Assembly (NCBI GenBank): GCA_007026445.1
Contig: VDMD01000109.1
Span: forward strand, 1 to 64,000
Length of the DNA stretch: 64,000 nucleotides
Direction: 5' to 3'
From: Schizophyllum amplum
Lineage: Eukaryota > Basidiomycota > Agaricomycetes > Agaricales > Schizophyllaceae
A model generated the notes under the pieces. The model saw nothing but the letters and a program-made list of their open reading frames with translations. It did not search any database and had not been told where the DNA came from. Each line of letters opens with the position of its first letter. Position 1 is the first letter of the stretch. A program made the position numbers and the translations under genes. Below, in pieces: positions 1-12,267 of the stretch.

Positions 1-2743
1 AAGCTAAGCGGTCATCAGCGCTGGGGCTCTGTAGACACAGAATTGCACGGACTTGCCATCCGCACCTGCAATCAACGTCTCTTGCACCACATCCGTATCG
101 CCGACTTGGCTTAGCAAACCGCCTTTGTTAAGGAGAGTTGCGAGGAAAGTATTGATATCGCCAGTTACTCGACGCTCATCTATAGCGACTCTGGAGTCGG
201 AGAGAGCCTCTAGGTCTTCCCGGAAACACACCTCGTAACGGCTCGACACCATGAGCGATACATTGATGTGGGTCCGCAAATGGGCGAGAAAGAGCAAAAC
301 TGCAGGGTCATTGGCCTCGTCCAACGCATCCACAACGATGAACAGACGCAAGCGCGTAGTCGTAAGCAGAGTGTCCAAGCTGATCCGCATCGTTTCCAGT
401 GATAGTTGGGAATGCCCAATCGAGGTGCTCTTGCGGAGCTCGACCAGCCGGGCTGCAAGCTCGTGTCTGCTGTATGCAAGCTGACATAGCAACGAGGAGA
501 GGAGTACGCGTAGAGTCCGAGGCTGCGAGCTGCTCGTCGTATCGAAGAGATGGGTGAGAACGACAGATGTTGCGTCAAAAGACGCCGCGTGCGCCTCGAG
601 GTCTCGGATTGCTGCCGCCCTGGATGAATGAGACTGTGGCTGTAAAGGCAATGGCAGGAAAACGTACATCATGGTACTCTTGCCAGAGCCAGCTGTGCTT
701 TGATCAGTCCATGCAGTGTAAACATATCACATTAACAAACCTTTACCGTGAAGCCAAAGGACCTTCGTCATGCACTTCTTGAAGGCGGTGAATTCATCAC
801 CATCGAGAAACCACGTGCCTGTCGATGGCGCACGTTCGTCGAGCAGATTGTTCATCTTGACAGAGCAGTCGGGGAATTGAAGCCACTGGCAGAGCTCCTT
901 GATGTCGGCCCTCCCTAAGGGACGGCTTGTCAGACGGGATGTAACTGGCGAAGATGTCAACTTACTTTGGTTGTTATCCATGAGCTCGGTTTGCCGAAGG
1001 AGCGCTTTTTGCACGTTCTCCAGAATTGCTCGATTGGTTATCATTTTATCTGACGTCAATGCACCGCTCTTCCGGACTTGGTCTATCCATGCGTCAGCGA
1101 GTGGACAGATATGGATTAGAGTACCTAACCATATATCTTCCGTGCAATTCGCATCAATTCGACAAGATACGACCGAGTCCCGGCCAACTGTTGCTTGTCC
1201 CCTAGACTACAATCAGACTCACATAGTTCTGCAGACGGAGATGATACGTACAGAAGACGCTGGCTTCGAGGACTGACATCGTCTTCGTGACCGTATCGAG
1301 CGTCAGTGACGATACCAACTGATGATGGCCCGTTGCAATCCGTCCCAAATCGTCCAGCGCCGATGACACGTCCTTTGACTGAGCGAGTTTTTTCAGCCAG
1401 GTAACTGTTTATGCGGGTAAGCATAGCGAGCTTCGACCGTCGTACTAGTACAGCAAAACTTACTTATACGCTTTTCCTTCTGCAGCTTCTTCGTGAGGCC
1501 GAGCACGACGAGGATCTGGGCGAGCAGCTTAGCGGAAGGTTCACGCAGAGCCTGATGTATGTCGGCGGTCGGAATGGGCTGAATAACGCGAATGTGGTGC
1601 TCCATAGTTTCGAAGGCCGCGCAGATCGCTTCGAAGTCTTCGTGCACGGCCATAGCCGCCTTGGAATATACATCTGGGTCAAACGCTCAGACTCCGAGCT
1701 CACAGACACTCACCTTCACAAGCTCACTGACTCCCGCGAAGATCGCCTTGGCATACGGGAATTTCTACGCATCGTGTAAGGTCTGTGAACCCCATCCGTG
1801 CGCGACTCACCACCCCAGCCCCTTCTCCAACCACCATACACAACGTTCCGACAACGTCTGCCACAGGACGCACTCGGTGCAGCAGAGAGTGATGGCCGTC
1901 TTCGCGGAATTTCTTGAATTCTGTCTCGTGCTGGTTGATGTAGTCGAAAATTTCGTCCGCCGACGCGGGAACTGCGGGTCCCTGCGCAAGCAGGTCGATA
2001 CCAGTAGCGTCCTGGTACTTGGCGACCGCTTGTTTGAAGATGGCAACAAGGGGATCATCGACCAGGGGCACTGACGATGGGAGATGCGGAGATATTGGTG
2101 ACTGAGCTCGGGAAACCAACGGGGGATTGGGCTCAGGTGACGGCGAGCTCGAACTATGAGATGCATGATCAGACGAGCTCGGCACAGGATCTGCAGGCGG
2201 CGTTGCATCGATCGATGGAGTCGGCGTGGACGTCGACGAGGACGGCGAAGAGGCTACCGAAGGCGATGACCGCCGATCCGCCGCTGTAGGCGGAGACGCG
2301 CCGTCCGGTGTGAGAGGCAGCGGTACCGGCGCAAAGGGCTGAGAAGGGACTGCATGGCCCGTAGATGATGGCGCCGACGAGACGACGTCGGGGATTTCCG
2401 GATCCGGCGATGAAGTCGTCAATACCAATGCCGGAGGTGGAGATGAGGGATGCGCCTCTGGGCGGCGTGCTGTTGACGACGAGACCGACAGGGCACTGGC
2501 CGAGGGAGCCTCTGGCGTAATCGATGCTGGCGATGTAGACGCTGCTATCGATGGAGATGCCAGCGATGCCGCCGACAGAGCCGCCGAGAACATCGCTAGG
2601 GAGGGCGACGGCGCCCTCGAGTGCTGCGGTGTAGTGCTCCGAGAACGGCTGAGCAACCCAGAGCTGCGCGGATGAAGCAGCCCCTGAACCCAGCCTGGAC
2701 GCCTAACTGCTTCCTCCGAAAGGCTGGAAGGGGACGACGACAT
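1..2743 (-). CDS. NLR1: Goodbye-NACHT(-ankyrin) STAND receptor, 3' end outside window
   Basis: Predicted cytosolic NTP-dependent sensor/switch. Exons on the minus strand: 2743-1811, 1764-1714, 1659-1464, 1404-1252, 1201-1130, 1082-966, 914-741, 692-668, 619-53, 3-<1; every phase closes without a stop. ATG 2743 is chosen because it aligns with the starts of NLR3, NLR4 and NLR5. Order: N-terminal HPRSS..LSRS motif, about 200 Ser/Pro/Ala-rich residues, Goodbye domain (from DDPLVAIFKQAVAKYQDATG), helical spacer, then NACHT with Walker A GKAGSGKST encoded across exons 7-8 and Walker B LFIVVDALDEA. Ankyrin repeats are expected beyond position 1, by analogy with the complete paralogs. The N-terminal half is nearly identical to NLR4. 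The second half of the NACHT exon (VSSRYEV, RVTGDIN, LVQETL) matches NLR3 instead. Intron 9 uses a weak donor (GTCCGT). Open reading and domain content are seen; the signalling role is family knowledge. Confidence 0.88.
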
Positions 2744-2873
2744 CGTTGTCGAGGAAGTTGCTGTGGTGGTCAAATGTCGATGTCGTCGATGTCGTCGTCG
2801 CAGTCAGAGGGCAAGATGCAGATATCGGAGCTCTACAGCATGCCGAACGGAGCGCGGCAGCTGAACAGCATAT

Positions 2874-2903
2874 CGCACGTCAGCTGTGAGGCAGCCGCGT
2901 GCC
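2874..2903 (-). promoter_or_regulatory. Conserved 5' leader block of NLR1
   Basis: On the minus strand this reads GCACGCGGCTGCCTCACAGC followed by TGACGTGCG, about 130 bp before the NLR1 ATG. A recognisable version lies 100-140 bp upstream of every receptor gene in the window. Flanking leader sequence (GGCGGTGCT..., CATAGGCTCTCAAT...) is also shared, best between NLR1 and NLR4. A TATA-like TATTTTATG lies further upstream (about 2977-2985). Whether it acts in transcription or in the 5' UTR cannot be told from sequence. Confidence 0.5.
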
Positions 2904-3078
2904 TTCGGCGATTCCACCGCCCCGCTGTATGGCTTCGGAAATTGAGAGCCTATGATACTTGAGCACTGCCACTGCATAAAATATATTCTCAATTCACTCA
3001 CAATGTCGTCGACCATGGTCCACAAGTTGGTCTTCATGCAGGCAAAGGTGGCGCACACGACGAGTACGCCAAATTGCA

Positions 3079-3097
3079 GGGGGGGGGGGGGGGGGGG
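3079..3097. repeat. Poly-G homopolymer (19 bp)
   Basis: Nineteen consecutive G residues about 330 bp upstream of the NLR1 start. It is a likely length-variable microsatellite and a site prone to sequencing error. Confidence 0.9.
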
Positions 3098-4480
3098 CAT
3101 ACGCTAGAGCGCAGCGGCGCGCGAGAGGACCCAAATTCAATGGAGATCTGGCAATGATAGGTTGATACTGGGCAAGCGCCGCAGTCGATACAGCTTCATG
3201 CGTGGACTAAAGGCGGAACTGGGAGACCTGGTCCGATGGCTGAGGACTGCAATTAATATATGCAGCAGCCACAGTCGCACGAATCATGACTCAACAGCTG
3301 GAAGGACCTGAATCAGCATCGCGCGACAACTGATGTGGTCGACTTACTCACATTTGCGCCGTGAAATATATCTGACACCATTCACCGTCAATTTCCCGAG
3401 CCCGGTTTGGAGCGAGAGCGTCCAATACTGGCCTGCTCGTGACGGGGTGCGGTCTGGGATGAACGCAGCCGTGGGCGAAGGTTGCATCGACTTGACACGT
3501 GGTACCAGGCTACAAATGTGGTGGCCGTCAGCGTCAATGCCAGACGGGATGATACGAGCGATGGCATACCTCAACATTGCACTTGTAGGACGGAAGGGAT
3601 CAAAAGCGTTCGTACCTTGCAAGAAAGTATTCCATACCCCTCGGCGTTCTTCGACACTCCGAAAAAAGATCAGTGTTGCGAACTGATATTGAGATACATA
3701 TATCACTATATAAAACAGAAGCTTAGGAAAGCGCCACCGTTGTCAGCCGGCTGCACTTGTCGAACTGATATGGCAGCGATTCGGACTGCTGAAGATCGCT
3801 GCCAGCCCTGACCCGGTGCTCTCTAATCCCGAACTAGTCTCACGCCAGAAGGAAGCATGGAGCCATGTTGCTACGCCGCTGGAAAGGACTTGCAAGAACA
3901 AAGATGAAAGTTAAGAACAAGAATATCATTGTTTGTTCCCGCTTGTTCCGTCCCATTTCGGTGCTTCCCATTGTTCGTTCGATCTTGCCGCTAGCGCTCA
4001 TCTTCGAAAATTCAATGTGTCATCTGCTCCTCTGCTCCTCAATTTTCCTGGACGCTCGTTGATGTAGCAGTCCTGTAGACGAGCACGCGAACATACTCAA
4101 GTGATATGAACTCCCATCTGCCGCGGTATTCCTGATCGTCGGCGGGCGTTCTCGTGAAGGCAGCGACCTGCGCACAGGCGTCACATGGCAAGAGAACCGA
4201 TGGGCTTCAAGGACTCAATCCCACAGGCATGATGAAGCTACACCGTAGTAAACTGAGAAGACGTCGCTGCGCTGCACCGGAGTCTGCGCTTCAAGCGTGC
4301 GTGGAGGAGCGGTCCTGCTGGGCGACATGGTGCGTCAATTGATACGCTCCGCCTGCATTTGCGTCGCTGACTTATGCGCTAGTAGCTAGGGCAGAGCGCT
4401 CATCGGAGCGTGCAGGCTTCAGCGATAGCGAGGCCATCTAGGGAGGACGCTCGCTTCGGAATGCACGAAGCGACGGCGCG
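3098..4480. other. Intergenic, no gene supported
   Basis: Only short unspliced ORFs without recognisable domains. A weak copy of the dispersed ~95-bp repeat (about 3895-3990, with TTGTTTGTTCC...CCATTGTTCG) is present. Nothing else stands out. Confidence 0.5.
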
Positions 4481-4499
4481 CTGAGCGCGGACGCCGCCT

Positions 4500-5250
4500 G
4501 TGATACAAAATAAGGCACTGCGAGAGACGCTACGCAAAACCCGCACTCAACATCGCTCATCTACACTGTCCAATATTCTGCACCTATGCTGCACGCACGT
4601 CCAGGCTGCCAGCGCCAACTCCCGCGTGCCCATCCTTCCAGACGCGACCGGCGTTGGTCATGAATCCGCCCCCGTCTTCCGGGTCCGGTCAATGGAGAGA
4701 AGGGAGATAGTCATGAGCATCCACCTGCGAGCGAGTACGTGCAGAGGCCGCGCATGATGCTCGTAGAGTTCATCGGTGAGGGCGCATCTATCAACTCTAC
4801 CTACAAAGCCGGCTGACCTTTGCTCGTCATTAGCGGTACTTCTGGGACGAGAAGATACAAAAATTTCTAGAACGATGGGATCAAGTTCGTTATGGCAACA
4901 AGCAGGACCTTGTAGACTTGAACCTCAGGTGCGTGTCCGAATGCGGATCTTCTCGCAATTGCTGACGACTTCTCCCAGACCTCCCCCAGACCACTGCGGC
5001 CCTCGAGCGCCTCGACGATCATCTCACCACGACGAACCGAAGGCCAGACTTCAACGAACGTCACGATCCTCACAACCTCCCGCCTTACGTAGTGCATCAC
5101 CGCCAGCCTCATTGTCCGCCTTCCCCGCCGCGCTTCCGCAAGCAGCAGATGCTCCAGGTCGCCCTCCTTGTCCTCGCCGACTTGCATGGCGTCCGCGGAA
5201 CATCTGCGTCGGCAGCAACACCGTCAATTTCTGCTGTTTATATCCTCCAA
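4500..5250 (+). pseudogene. Family A gene fragment, copy A1
   Basis: One of three related segments (also 22300-22960 plus and 41340-40480 minus). It resembles exons separated by short introns. A stretch coding VPILPDATGVGHESAP ends near 4773. An intron follows, then an exon from about 4835 reads RYFWDEKIQKFLERWDQVRY and ends at LDLNLR near 4929. The next intron (GTGCGTGTCC...TTCTCCCAG) leads to a proline-rich exon. The three copies share exon edges but not a common open frame, so this is read as decayed or poorly conserved coding sequence. I do not recognise the parent protein. Confidence 0.4.
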
Positions 5251-5646
5251 CACGACGATATCGATCATCGCCCCCCTCGTCCTTTGTCGCCCCGCGGTCC
5301 CTCTGCGGAAGCCTCAGGCGCTTCTTCTCAACGAGTGGTCCGCCACTTGCGAGCACATCGCGTCGAAGACTGCAGGTCAGGCGCGGGCGAGAGCACGACC
5401 GACCGGCAATTTGTCGCTTCCACACCCAGCGATCCCTCCATCGGGCTACCTAGCTGGCAGGTTCAAGGCTGCAGCCTTCTCTACGTGCCGCTTGGAAGTT
5501 GCAGCCGACCGCACTCCGTTTCTCGCTGCACGACACGTCCTCGTCGGGCCTTCGTCGATGGCATATGCGCGTCGGTAGCGCCTGACTCGACGTACGCGGG
5601 CATTGCAGGGAGACAATGCGCGGAAGAGATGGATGTATGCGCGGTC

Positions 5647-5709
5647 GCTGGATGCTGAAGTTACGCGGATGCTGGACGCTGAAGTTGCGCGGACGCTGGA
5701 CGCTGAAGG
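5647..5709 (+). repeat. 24-bp tandem repeat (about 2.6 copies)
   Basis: Unit CGCTGGACGCTGAAGTTGCG with GGA, repeated with few substitutions. A degenerate counterpart occurs in the inverted duplicate near 39780-39860, which supports duplication of the whole block. Confidence 0.7.
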
Positions 5710-6486
5710 ACCGCTCTTCCTTCTTGTTCATGCCATGGTCGTCAGGATCAAACGTCCGACTCCACCCTCATTTTCGCGCTCTACGACTTTGCGTCGAGTG
5801 CCGTACGTCGGGTGCGCGCGAACCGGGTCCGACCGTTTCTATCACGGGAGAGGGCAGTACTCAGAAGACGATGACAGCTACGGATCCGATGGTGAAGGTG
5901 TGTTGGTCGATATGGGGGGTTAGGAATACATATGACGCTGACCCAGATCCTAAGTAGCGCGAGGAGTCTTGGGATGGCCCATGACACCCTGATGACACCT
6001 ACTGGTCGCGACATAGATTGAGGGACCGCATGTGCGAGGAGCAAGGGACGTCGTGCAACGCTCGTCCTTCCCCTCAGTTCACACTTTGTACATCAATTGA
6101 ATCTACTGCTCCTCGCTGCCTTGCAACCAGCCATCAAATACCGAGACGCTCGGAATATACAAACGCATCATCCTCATGCTTCAGTGAGCGTCAAGTAATA
6201 GTGATGATGCCGATCGCTTCGCTGACTCGCCCATCAGCTTCGTCGCTGCCTGACCCATCCAACAGCAGGTCTGTGCAGGCAACACCCACCAATGGCAGGG
6301 CACCTTGGTTCTCCGCGACCACGGACATGGCACCCGCGTACTTACTGAGACTCTCGAAGTTGTCTGCGCCATTTGACGACATGTTTCGGGCCCCCAGTCC
6401 GGGCAGCGTCGGCAGGGTTTCTAAGCACCGCGCTTTACAGGCCGGTGCAAATGGTGACATGGCGGGCTCACCGTCCTCGCGTCGCC

Positions 6487-6494
6487 TTTATAGA
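6487..6494 (+). promoter_or_regulatory. TATA box of SSP1
   Basis: TTTATAGA lies about 83 bp before the SSP1 ATG. This is the same spacing as the TATA-like boxes of the other four SSP genes. Confidence 0.6.
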
Positions 6495-6576
6495 GCTGCT
6501 CGTGCAGGGAATCTCATACTCACTCCCCTTTGACGCTCAATTCCACCCTCACCGTCAAGTCCTACGTCCATCGCCA

Positions 6577-7054
6577 ATGATGAAGTTCGCCGCTCTCGCT
6601 GCCGCATCTCTCTTCGTCGCTGTCAGCGCGGCGCCCGCCGCCAACGAAGCGCGCCGCATCACGACCACGACGGTCACTGACAACGGCTGCGTATTCTACA
6701 CCTCGGGCACGGAGACCACGACCTCGACCATCGCTGGATCTACCTACACCTCGGAGGACCCCAGTACGACGACGTTTACGACAACATCCTTTGTATACCC
6801 TACGGCTGCTGCTGCTGCCGGAGCCAAGGTGCGCTTCTGTGCTTTCTCTGGCAGTCGATGAAGGTGTCTGACATCCCTGGTAGCGTGACGAGACGATTGT
6901 GGTGAGCGTGGTGTGCGCGGAGACGCGGACGATGAACCCATGGGCCACGACGACGGACCCGGCGGTTGTGACCACAACCACTGCGTATGCGAGCACGGCG
7001 ACGTACACGTCGACGTACACGCTCTGCATTCCGGGTCATGCTTGTGAGCTGTAG
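6577..7054 (+). CDS. SSP1: small secreted Thr-rich protein (140 aa)
   Basis: Exons 6577-6828 and 6884-7054 joined in phase 0 by a 55-bp GT-AG intron. The start MMKFAALAAASLFVAVSA is a classical signal peptide (cleavage predicted after VSA or SAA). The mature part is rich in Thr, Ser and Val, with four cysteines in the motifs DNGCVFY, VVCAET, TYTLCIPGH and AC near the end. The intron splits the protein into two half-repeats of similar pattern (TTT..DP..TT..TT then TTTDPAVVTTTTAYAST). Closest relative in the window is SSP5, its counterpart in the inverted duplicate. Secretion is a strong inference; function is unknown. It could be a cell-wall-associated or effector-like protein. Confidence 0.85.
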
Positions 7055-8250
7055 GCGGTACGGATGGTCGGCGTGTGCGCACGGTGCTGCTGATAAACGT
7101 GGGACTCAACTGGTGAGTATCTGACTGAGCTTGGATGTGTTCGTCGTGGCTGACGCTCTTCTGGGGAAAGAAGTGGGCGTTGTTTGCTGTCCACAACCCG
7201 CGGTATCCAGTGACCGACGGGCGGGATGAAGTCGCTTGCGTGGGGTGCCCTCGACGATGTTCATTGGAAGTCCATATTCACGGGAGGCTTCAGTTCGCGC
7301 TTTGCGACTGCTGCGAGTCAAAAATGGGCTGTCTACAATCGTATATCGTTATACCACGGCAAATCCCTAGCACGATGAAAGAAGCTCGGCGAAAAAATGA
7401 ATAAGTCGAACGTGACAGCCACTGACAGTGACAAGGCGCAGAAAAACAATGGGACTGACCCAAACGAGCGGTCATGCAAACAGAGACAAAGAAGAGTCGA
7501 TTTCGTTCTGCACAGTCATCTTCACAGACTCCACATCGTCATTGTCCAATACGGCGCGGCGGAAGCGGAGGTCTCCAGCAGCTTCTTCATCGAGCTGAAT
7601 CATCTCGCCATCGGCTGCTCTGGCGTGCGTGGTCATCTACCTTCGGCGGCGCTCTGCTCTTCGTGAAGGCATGCATGCAGCGCACGGTTCCGGTGGCCAG
7701 TTCTTACCAGATCAAGGCCGCAGAACGCTCTCCAGTGAGAGCAAGCGCGATGAGAGGACATAGCACCCCGTCGATATATACGCTTGAGATGGAGGAAAGC
7801 ACAATGTCAGTCGCTACATCGAGCCTGCGTGTCATGCCGGAGGCAACTGTGCGCCTTGCAAAACTAACGTAGTTGCTCAGCGAGCTCCCCAACCACTATC
7901 ACAAAAGCCCTCCACCGGTCGTCGACATTCCGGCGACCAGGACCTGAAACAGCAGGCCTACACAGGGCCTACATACGCTCTTCTTCGCCGATCGTCTTCA
8001 TTCCAGCCCACTCTCGACGCCCGTTCTTCCCCGTCCGTCTATAAATGATGCTCGTACATTGATTCAGTCCAATGATTGCCTCTCACACTGAAGATCTTCC
8101 GGCATTCACATACCCGCGCGCGCGCTGGACCTGCAAACGTATACTATTTCTGTGAGCATAATGTCATCGCGATGACGCCGCCTCTCTCTAGCTCATCGTC
8201 TGCTACACCCATCAGCATGCACGCAAGCTCGGTTAGCAGCATCCGCGGAG
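7055..8250. other. Intergenic with one dispersed-repeat copy
   Basis: No supported gene. A diverged minus-orientation copy of the ~95-bp dispersed repeat lies about 7410-7500. Its flank (7270-7320, GCGACTGCTGCGAGTC) resembles flanks of other copies. Confidence 0.5.
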
Positions 8251-8256
8251 GTGATG

Positions 8257-8306
8257 GCATGCGACGCCGCACCTGCAGCACCCACGCTCCCAGCATGACC
8301 TGCGCC
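8257..8306 (+). promoter_or_regulatory. Conserved upstream elements of SSP2
   Basis: GCATGCGACGCCGCAC (8257-8272) and CCCAGCATGACCTGCGCC (8289-8306) recur almost unchanged at comparable distances upstream of SSP3 and SSP4. They lie in otherwise non-coding sequence about 180-230 bp before the ATG. Confidence 0.5.
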
Positions 8307-8394
8307 CATGACCACCAGTCGACGACGTCTTCTTGGCGCCCGCCGTCGACGCCGCTGAACTCTGGCGACATGGATGTACCGCACCGTACTTGCA

Positions 8395-8400
8395 TATATA
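8395..8400 (+). promoter_or_regulatory. TATA box of SSP2
   Basis: TATATA 88 bp before the ATG, followed by GCTGGG, a context also seen after the SSP3 box. Confidence 0.6.
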
Positions 8401-8487
8401 GCTGGGAGAGAGAGAAGCTGGCACTCACTCTGCAGTTTTTCTAACGCTCTTTCCTTCGCTTTCGATCTCTCACGCCCGTCACCAAAG

Positions 8488-8949
8488 ATGTTCAAGCTCG
8501 CCATCCTCGCCTCCCTGCTCGTCGCCGTCAGCGCCATCCCTGCCGCCGACCTGGCCGCGCGTGCCCGCGTGACTGAGACGATCACCGACAACGGGTGCGT
8601 TCAGTACGTCGCGGGTCAGGGGACGGAGACACACACCGTCCCCGCGACCACTACCACGGTGCATGACCCTCGCACGACGTCGGTGACGACGACCAAGTCT
8701 GTCTACCCCCCTGGCTTGAAGGTATGTTCGGGCGCAATTGGAGGCTAGCTGGCGAGTGACTGACTCGGTCAATAGCGCGAGCAGACGACTATCGAAGAGG
8801 TCGTGGTCTGTGGGAGCACGCAGACGTACTTGACGGCGACGACGACCGTCGCGGACCCGACGATCACGGCCACCAGGACCGCGTTCGCGAGCACGGAGAC
8901 GTTCACCGCGACGTACACGCTCTGCGTTGGCGAGAACGTATGCGCTTGA
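8488..8949 (+). CDS. SSP2: small secreted Thr-rich protein (135 aa)
   Basis: Exons 8488-8721 and 8776-8949, phase 0 intron of 54 bp. Signal peptide MFKLAILASLLVAVSA, then a Thr/Val-rich mature chain. Cysteine motifs are DNGCVQY, VVVCGST, TYTLCVGE and a final NVCA. The two exons encode two similar halves, each carrying TTTV..DP followed by alternating Thr. The family member nearest in sequence is SSP4/SSP3. The 3' flank (GATGTATGTACCTACAC, then ATATTGGACTACTGTTGTGC) is conserved with both, so the duplicated unit included flanks. No enzymatic motif is visible. Confidence 0.88.
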
Positions 8950-11336
8950 GGTGATTTCGTTGGAACCTGAGGGGATCTCGTTGGGACAACCGGCATAGAA
9001 GTTATGTGGAACATACAATATGACAGCCAGGCAGGATCGTAGCCGCGCGTCACTGATGTATGTACCTACACTGCCGGAGAGTGTATTATTTATGTTGGGT
9101 CTGCTCAGCGTCTATATATTGGACTACTGTTGTGCTGCATTCAATGTCGTATTACTATCAGTCGGTTTGGCATCCTCGGCCAGGTCATCTTATGGTGGAA
9201 GTCAGAAGAACGCTCGTCGCCCAAGGTCGCCAGACTTACATAAATGAGCGACTTTCCAGGCCGTGCTCGTTGAGATCGCCATCGCATATGATACACTGGC
9301 GTGTCTATCGTCGAGACGTCGAGGCGAAACACCCTCATGTCATTGCACCAGACCACATCTTGAGATACAAGTGTACTTACTCGACTGCCATATGTGCAGG
9401 GAGCCTCGACAACAGCGGATATGCCACGTAATTTGAACGGTCCCCATGAATATGCTGCATGGCGCGCTCCACAGCGCTGCTCCTGCGCGTCACCGTAGGC
9501 GACTTGAGCGTCGCTGCTGCGAAGAAAGCAGTCGCGACTGCCAAAAGAGAACGCTATCGCCAAAAAGAGACCGCTACCGCCAAGAAGAGCAAATTTGATA
9601 AGCGGTCGAGGTGGAGTACTTAGCGTCCTCGGAACGCGCTTGCGGAGATTTTGGTGGAAGTTGACGTCGAGTCATCCATGTTGATGCGGAGAGTTATCGA
9701 AGGTGACGCCGAGAGCCAGCGAAGGTGACGCCGAGTGCCGTTGAAGGTGACGCCGAGAGCCATCGATGTTGATGCCAAAAGTCGTCTGAAGCGGACGAAG
9801 GTCGTGCGAGAGCGTCCCTCGCCATAGGGAAAGACATCTCTTGATGATGGCGTGCAGGGCCGTCGTCGTGTATGATACTGTACATCGGGTCTGCGCGCGG
9901 GATCCAGGTCATCTGCTCGACAGCGTTCGACGCACGCGTACCAGCATCAGCGAGATAGACGGGGCGCAGCGAGTATGCTCGACGAGCGTTCCGATCGTGC
10001 GCGAGTAGATGATTGGGTGATTCCGAGAAGCCGTCTTCGGACACGTACGCGAGGAGTCTATATGAACACGCACGCGATACTTTTTCACTGCATCTTCTGC
10101 TTTCGCCTATCTGAGATCGGCGATATGTAGCCGTCGACATGTAGGTTGGCGTATACAGGAAGACAAACGCACCGCGTCTTAGGCCAGGTCTGAGATGTCC
10201 TCATTCGAGCGCGTCAGTCTTCAGCGAGCAGCCCGTCCAGCACCGCACCTATGCTGGAAACTGGTCGATCGAGTTGCTTTATCTTGCCCCCACCTGTAGG
10301 GACAACTGATTGGGTCATCAGAGCTAGAGCGTAGAGAATAGAAATCCCGCGCACCAGAGTTCCGACGAGGTATTACTGTCGCCTTAAGTAATCTCCGTAG
10401 CCCAGGAGAAGCAGGCGGACCTATCTGCAGAGCGTCATTGTCATGGGGTCCGGCGCGGCAAGCCGACAGACAATCGCGGAGGAGAACATCCAGCGCGTTT
10501 GCGTGCTGTGCGAGCACCTACAGGCGTCGCGGTCAGGTTCAATTGCAGAGCTGAAGACAGAGGCAATACGCACGTTAGACGACCATGCGGCAATCGTTCT
10601 ATTTCCTGTCCGTTCCCAATCTCGTAAGTACGGCCCATACGAAGCAAAGTCGAACATCAATATATGCGGCAGCCCTTCAGGATATCCCGAGGGAGGCGGC
10701 CGTCTTCGAAACTCCACTGTTGAGGCGACGAGGATCAACATCAAGATGAAGGCCCACTTTACTGAAGCTCGAGGTTTGATGATTGAATGTTGAAGATCGA
10801 CATGACGGTTGAGAACAAAGCTGCAGCGCTTGGGCCGCCGTAGCGCCAGTCGCGGCCGGAACTGCGGTCCGGAGGCAACCAAGCGGGATCAAACAAAAGC
10901 AAGCAACAGCCGTTGTGCGTCGCGGCCAGGTTGCAGCTCAAGCACGCACTCTTGTCGCCTTTCATTATCTTTGGATATGAGCCTCCTACATGCCCAAATT
11001 ACGAAGAGGTACTCTGAGCGCGCGGTGCGCCTGAGCGAGTAGGGTGACCACTGACCAAACAATAGCACTGCAAGAGCCGCTCATTCAATCTCTCATCGTC
11101 GGCCCCAAACGTTGCCTGAGCTATAAATTATGGTATGTACGAGTTCATGATTTCCTACATAGAAATCTGGAGGACCTTCAATGGACTTAGTCTGCGCAGG
11201 ATATCGACCATGTCCTATCACCGATGGCTTCGGAGAATCAGAATTGGGCGAGCGTAAGATGCATGCTCATCTTCTGCTGCCCCACGACTAAGCATCTGTA
11301 ATCTTTCAGGCATGGACAATGTCCGCAGACGCAATA
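8950..11336. other. Intergenic with minisatellite and a gene relic
   Basis: No complete gene supported. About 10700-10900 (minus) resembles the first exon and upstream region of the hypothetical gene at 31849-32530: ATGTCGATCTTCAACATTCA against ATGTCGACCTTCAATTCAAC. It soon meets a stop, so it looks like a relic. Confidence 0.4.
9694..9780 (+). repeat. ~24-bp degenerate minisatellite
   Basis: Repeated GAAGGTGACGCCGAGAGCC / GTTGATGCC units, about four copies, in non-coding DNA. Confidence 0.65.
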
Positions 11337-11397
11337 GCATGCGATGCCGCACTCAAAGCCAGCTCGAAGCACACACACTCCCAGCATAACCTGCGCC
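11337..11397 (+). promoter_or_regulatory. Conserved upstream elements of SSP3
   Basis: GCATGCGATGCCGCAC (11337-11352) and CCCAGCATAACCTGCGCC (11380-11397), matching SSP2 and SSP4. A TATA-like TTTTATAG follows at 11503-11510. Confidence 0.5.
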
Positions 11398-11585
11398 CTG
11401 GATTACTGGACGACAACGCTTTCTGTACGCCCGTCGTCGATCCGCGACGCCGCGGCCCAATTTGAGGCCACATGGCAGGTCGATGTACAGCGCTGTACTG
11501 GCTTTTATAGCTGGGGAAGCCAGCACTCACTGCATACTTCTGGAACTCTTTCCCCTCCGTCGATCCCTCTCATCCGTTGCCAAAG

Positions 11586-12053
11586 ATGTTCCAGCTCGTC
11601 CTGCTCGCTTCCTTGCTCGTCGCTGCCAGCGCTATGCCAGCCGTCGACCTAGACGCGCGCGCCCGCACGACAGAGACGATCACCGACTACGGTTGTGTCC
11701 AGTACGTCGAGGTCCCGGGGACGGAGACCCAAACCGTCCCTGCGACCACTACCACGGTGCATGACCCTCGCACAACGTCGGTCACGACGATTCAGTCTGT
11801 CTATCCCCCCGGGATGAAGGTGTGCTCACATCGCTATCAAAGACCAGCTGCGAGTGACTGACTTGGTCGATAGCGTCAGGGGGGCTGGGACACGATCGTA
11901 GAGAGCGTGGTCTGTGCGAAGACGCAGCCGTACCTGGCGGCGACGACGGTCTACGCGGACCCGACGATCACGGCCACCAGGACCGCGTTTGCGAGCACGG
12001 AGACGTTCACGGAGACGTACACGCTCTGCGTCGGCGAGAATGTATGCGCTTGA
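11586..12053 (+). CDS. SSP3: small secreted Thr-rich protein (137 aa)
   Basis: Exons 11586-11819 and 11874-12053 with a 54-bp intron in the same position and phase as its paralogs. Signal peptide MFQLVLLASLLVAASA. The second exon begins RQGGWDTIVESVVCA, a form shared with SSP4 but not SSP2. It ends TYTLCVGENVCA. The mature N-terminus carries DLDARARTTETIT. A probable recent tandem duplicate of SSP2/SSP4. Role unknown; extracellular location is inferred from the signal peptide. Confidence 0.88.
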
Positions 12054-12267
12054 GGTGGTCTCTGGGCCTGAGGCGAACTTGTTGGGACAATCGGCTTGGG
12101 AAAAATCATTGGGAAGGATACAACACGGCAGCCAGGCAGGATCATAGCCGCGCGTCACTGATGTATGTACCTACACAGCCGGAGAGCTTATTTATGTCGG
12201 GGTCGGTCTGTGTTCATATATTGGACTGTTGTTGTGCTGCGTTGAGACTTGTGAGCTGAACGAGGTA

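Noticed and set aside
3079..3097. Poly-G tract as a functional quadruplex element
   Set aside because: A plain homopolymer prone to slippage and assembly error; no support beyond base composition.
4776..5453. 225-codon plus ORF and overlapping ORFs at 5092-5658
   Set aside because: Low-complexity, crosses intron-like junctions, and is not conserved in frame in the inverted duplicate at 40-41 kb.
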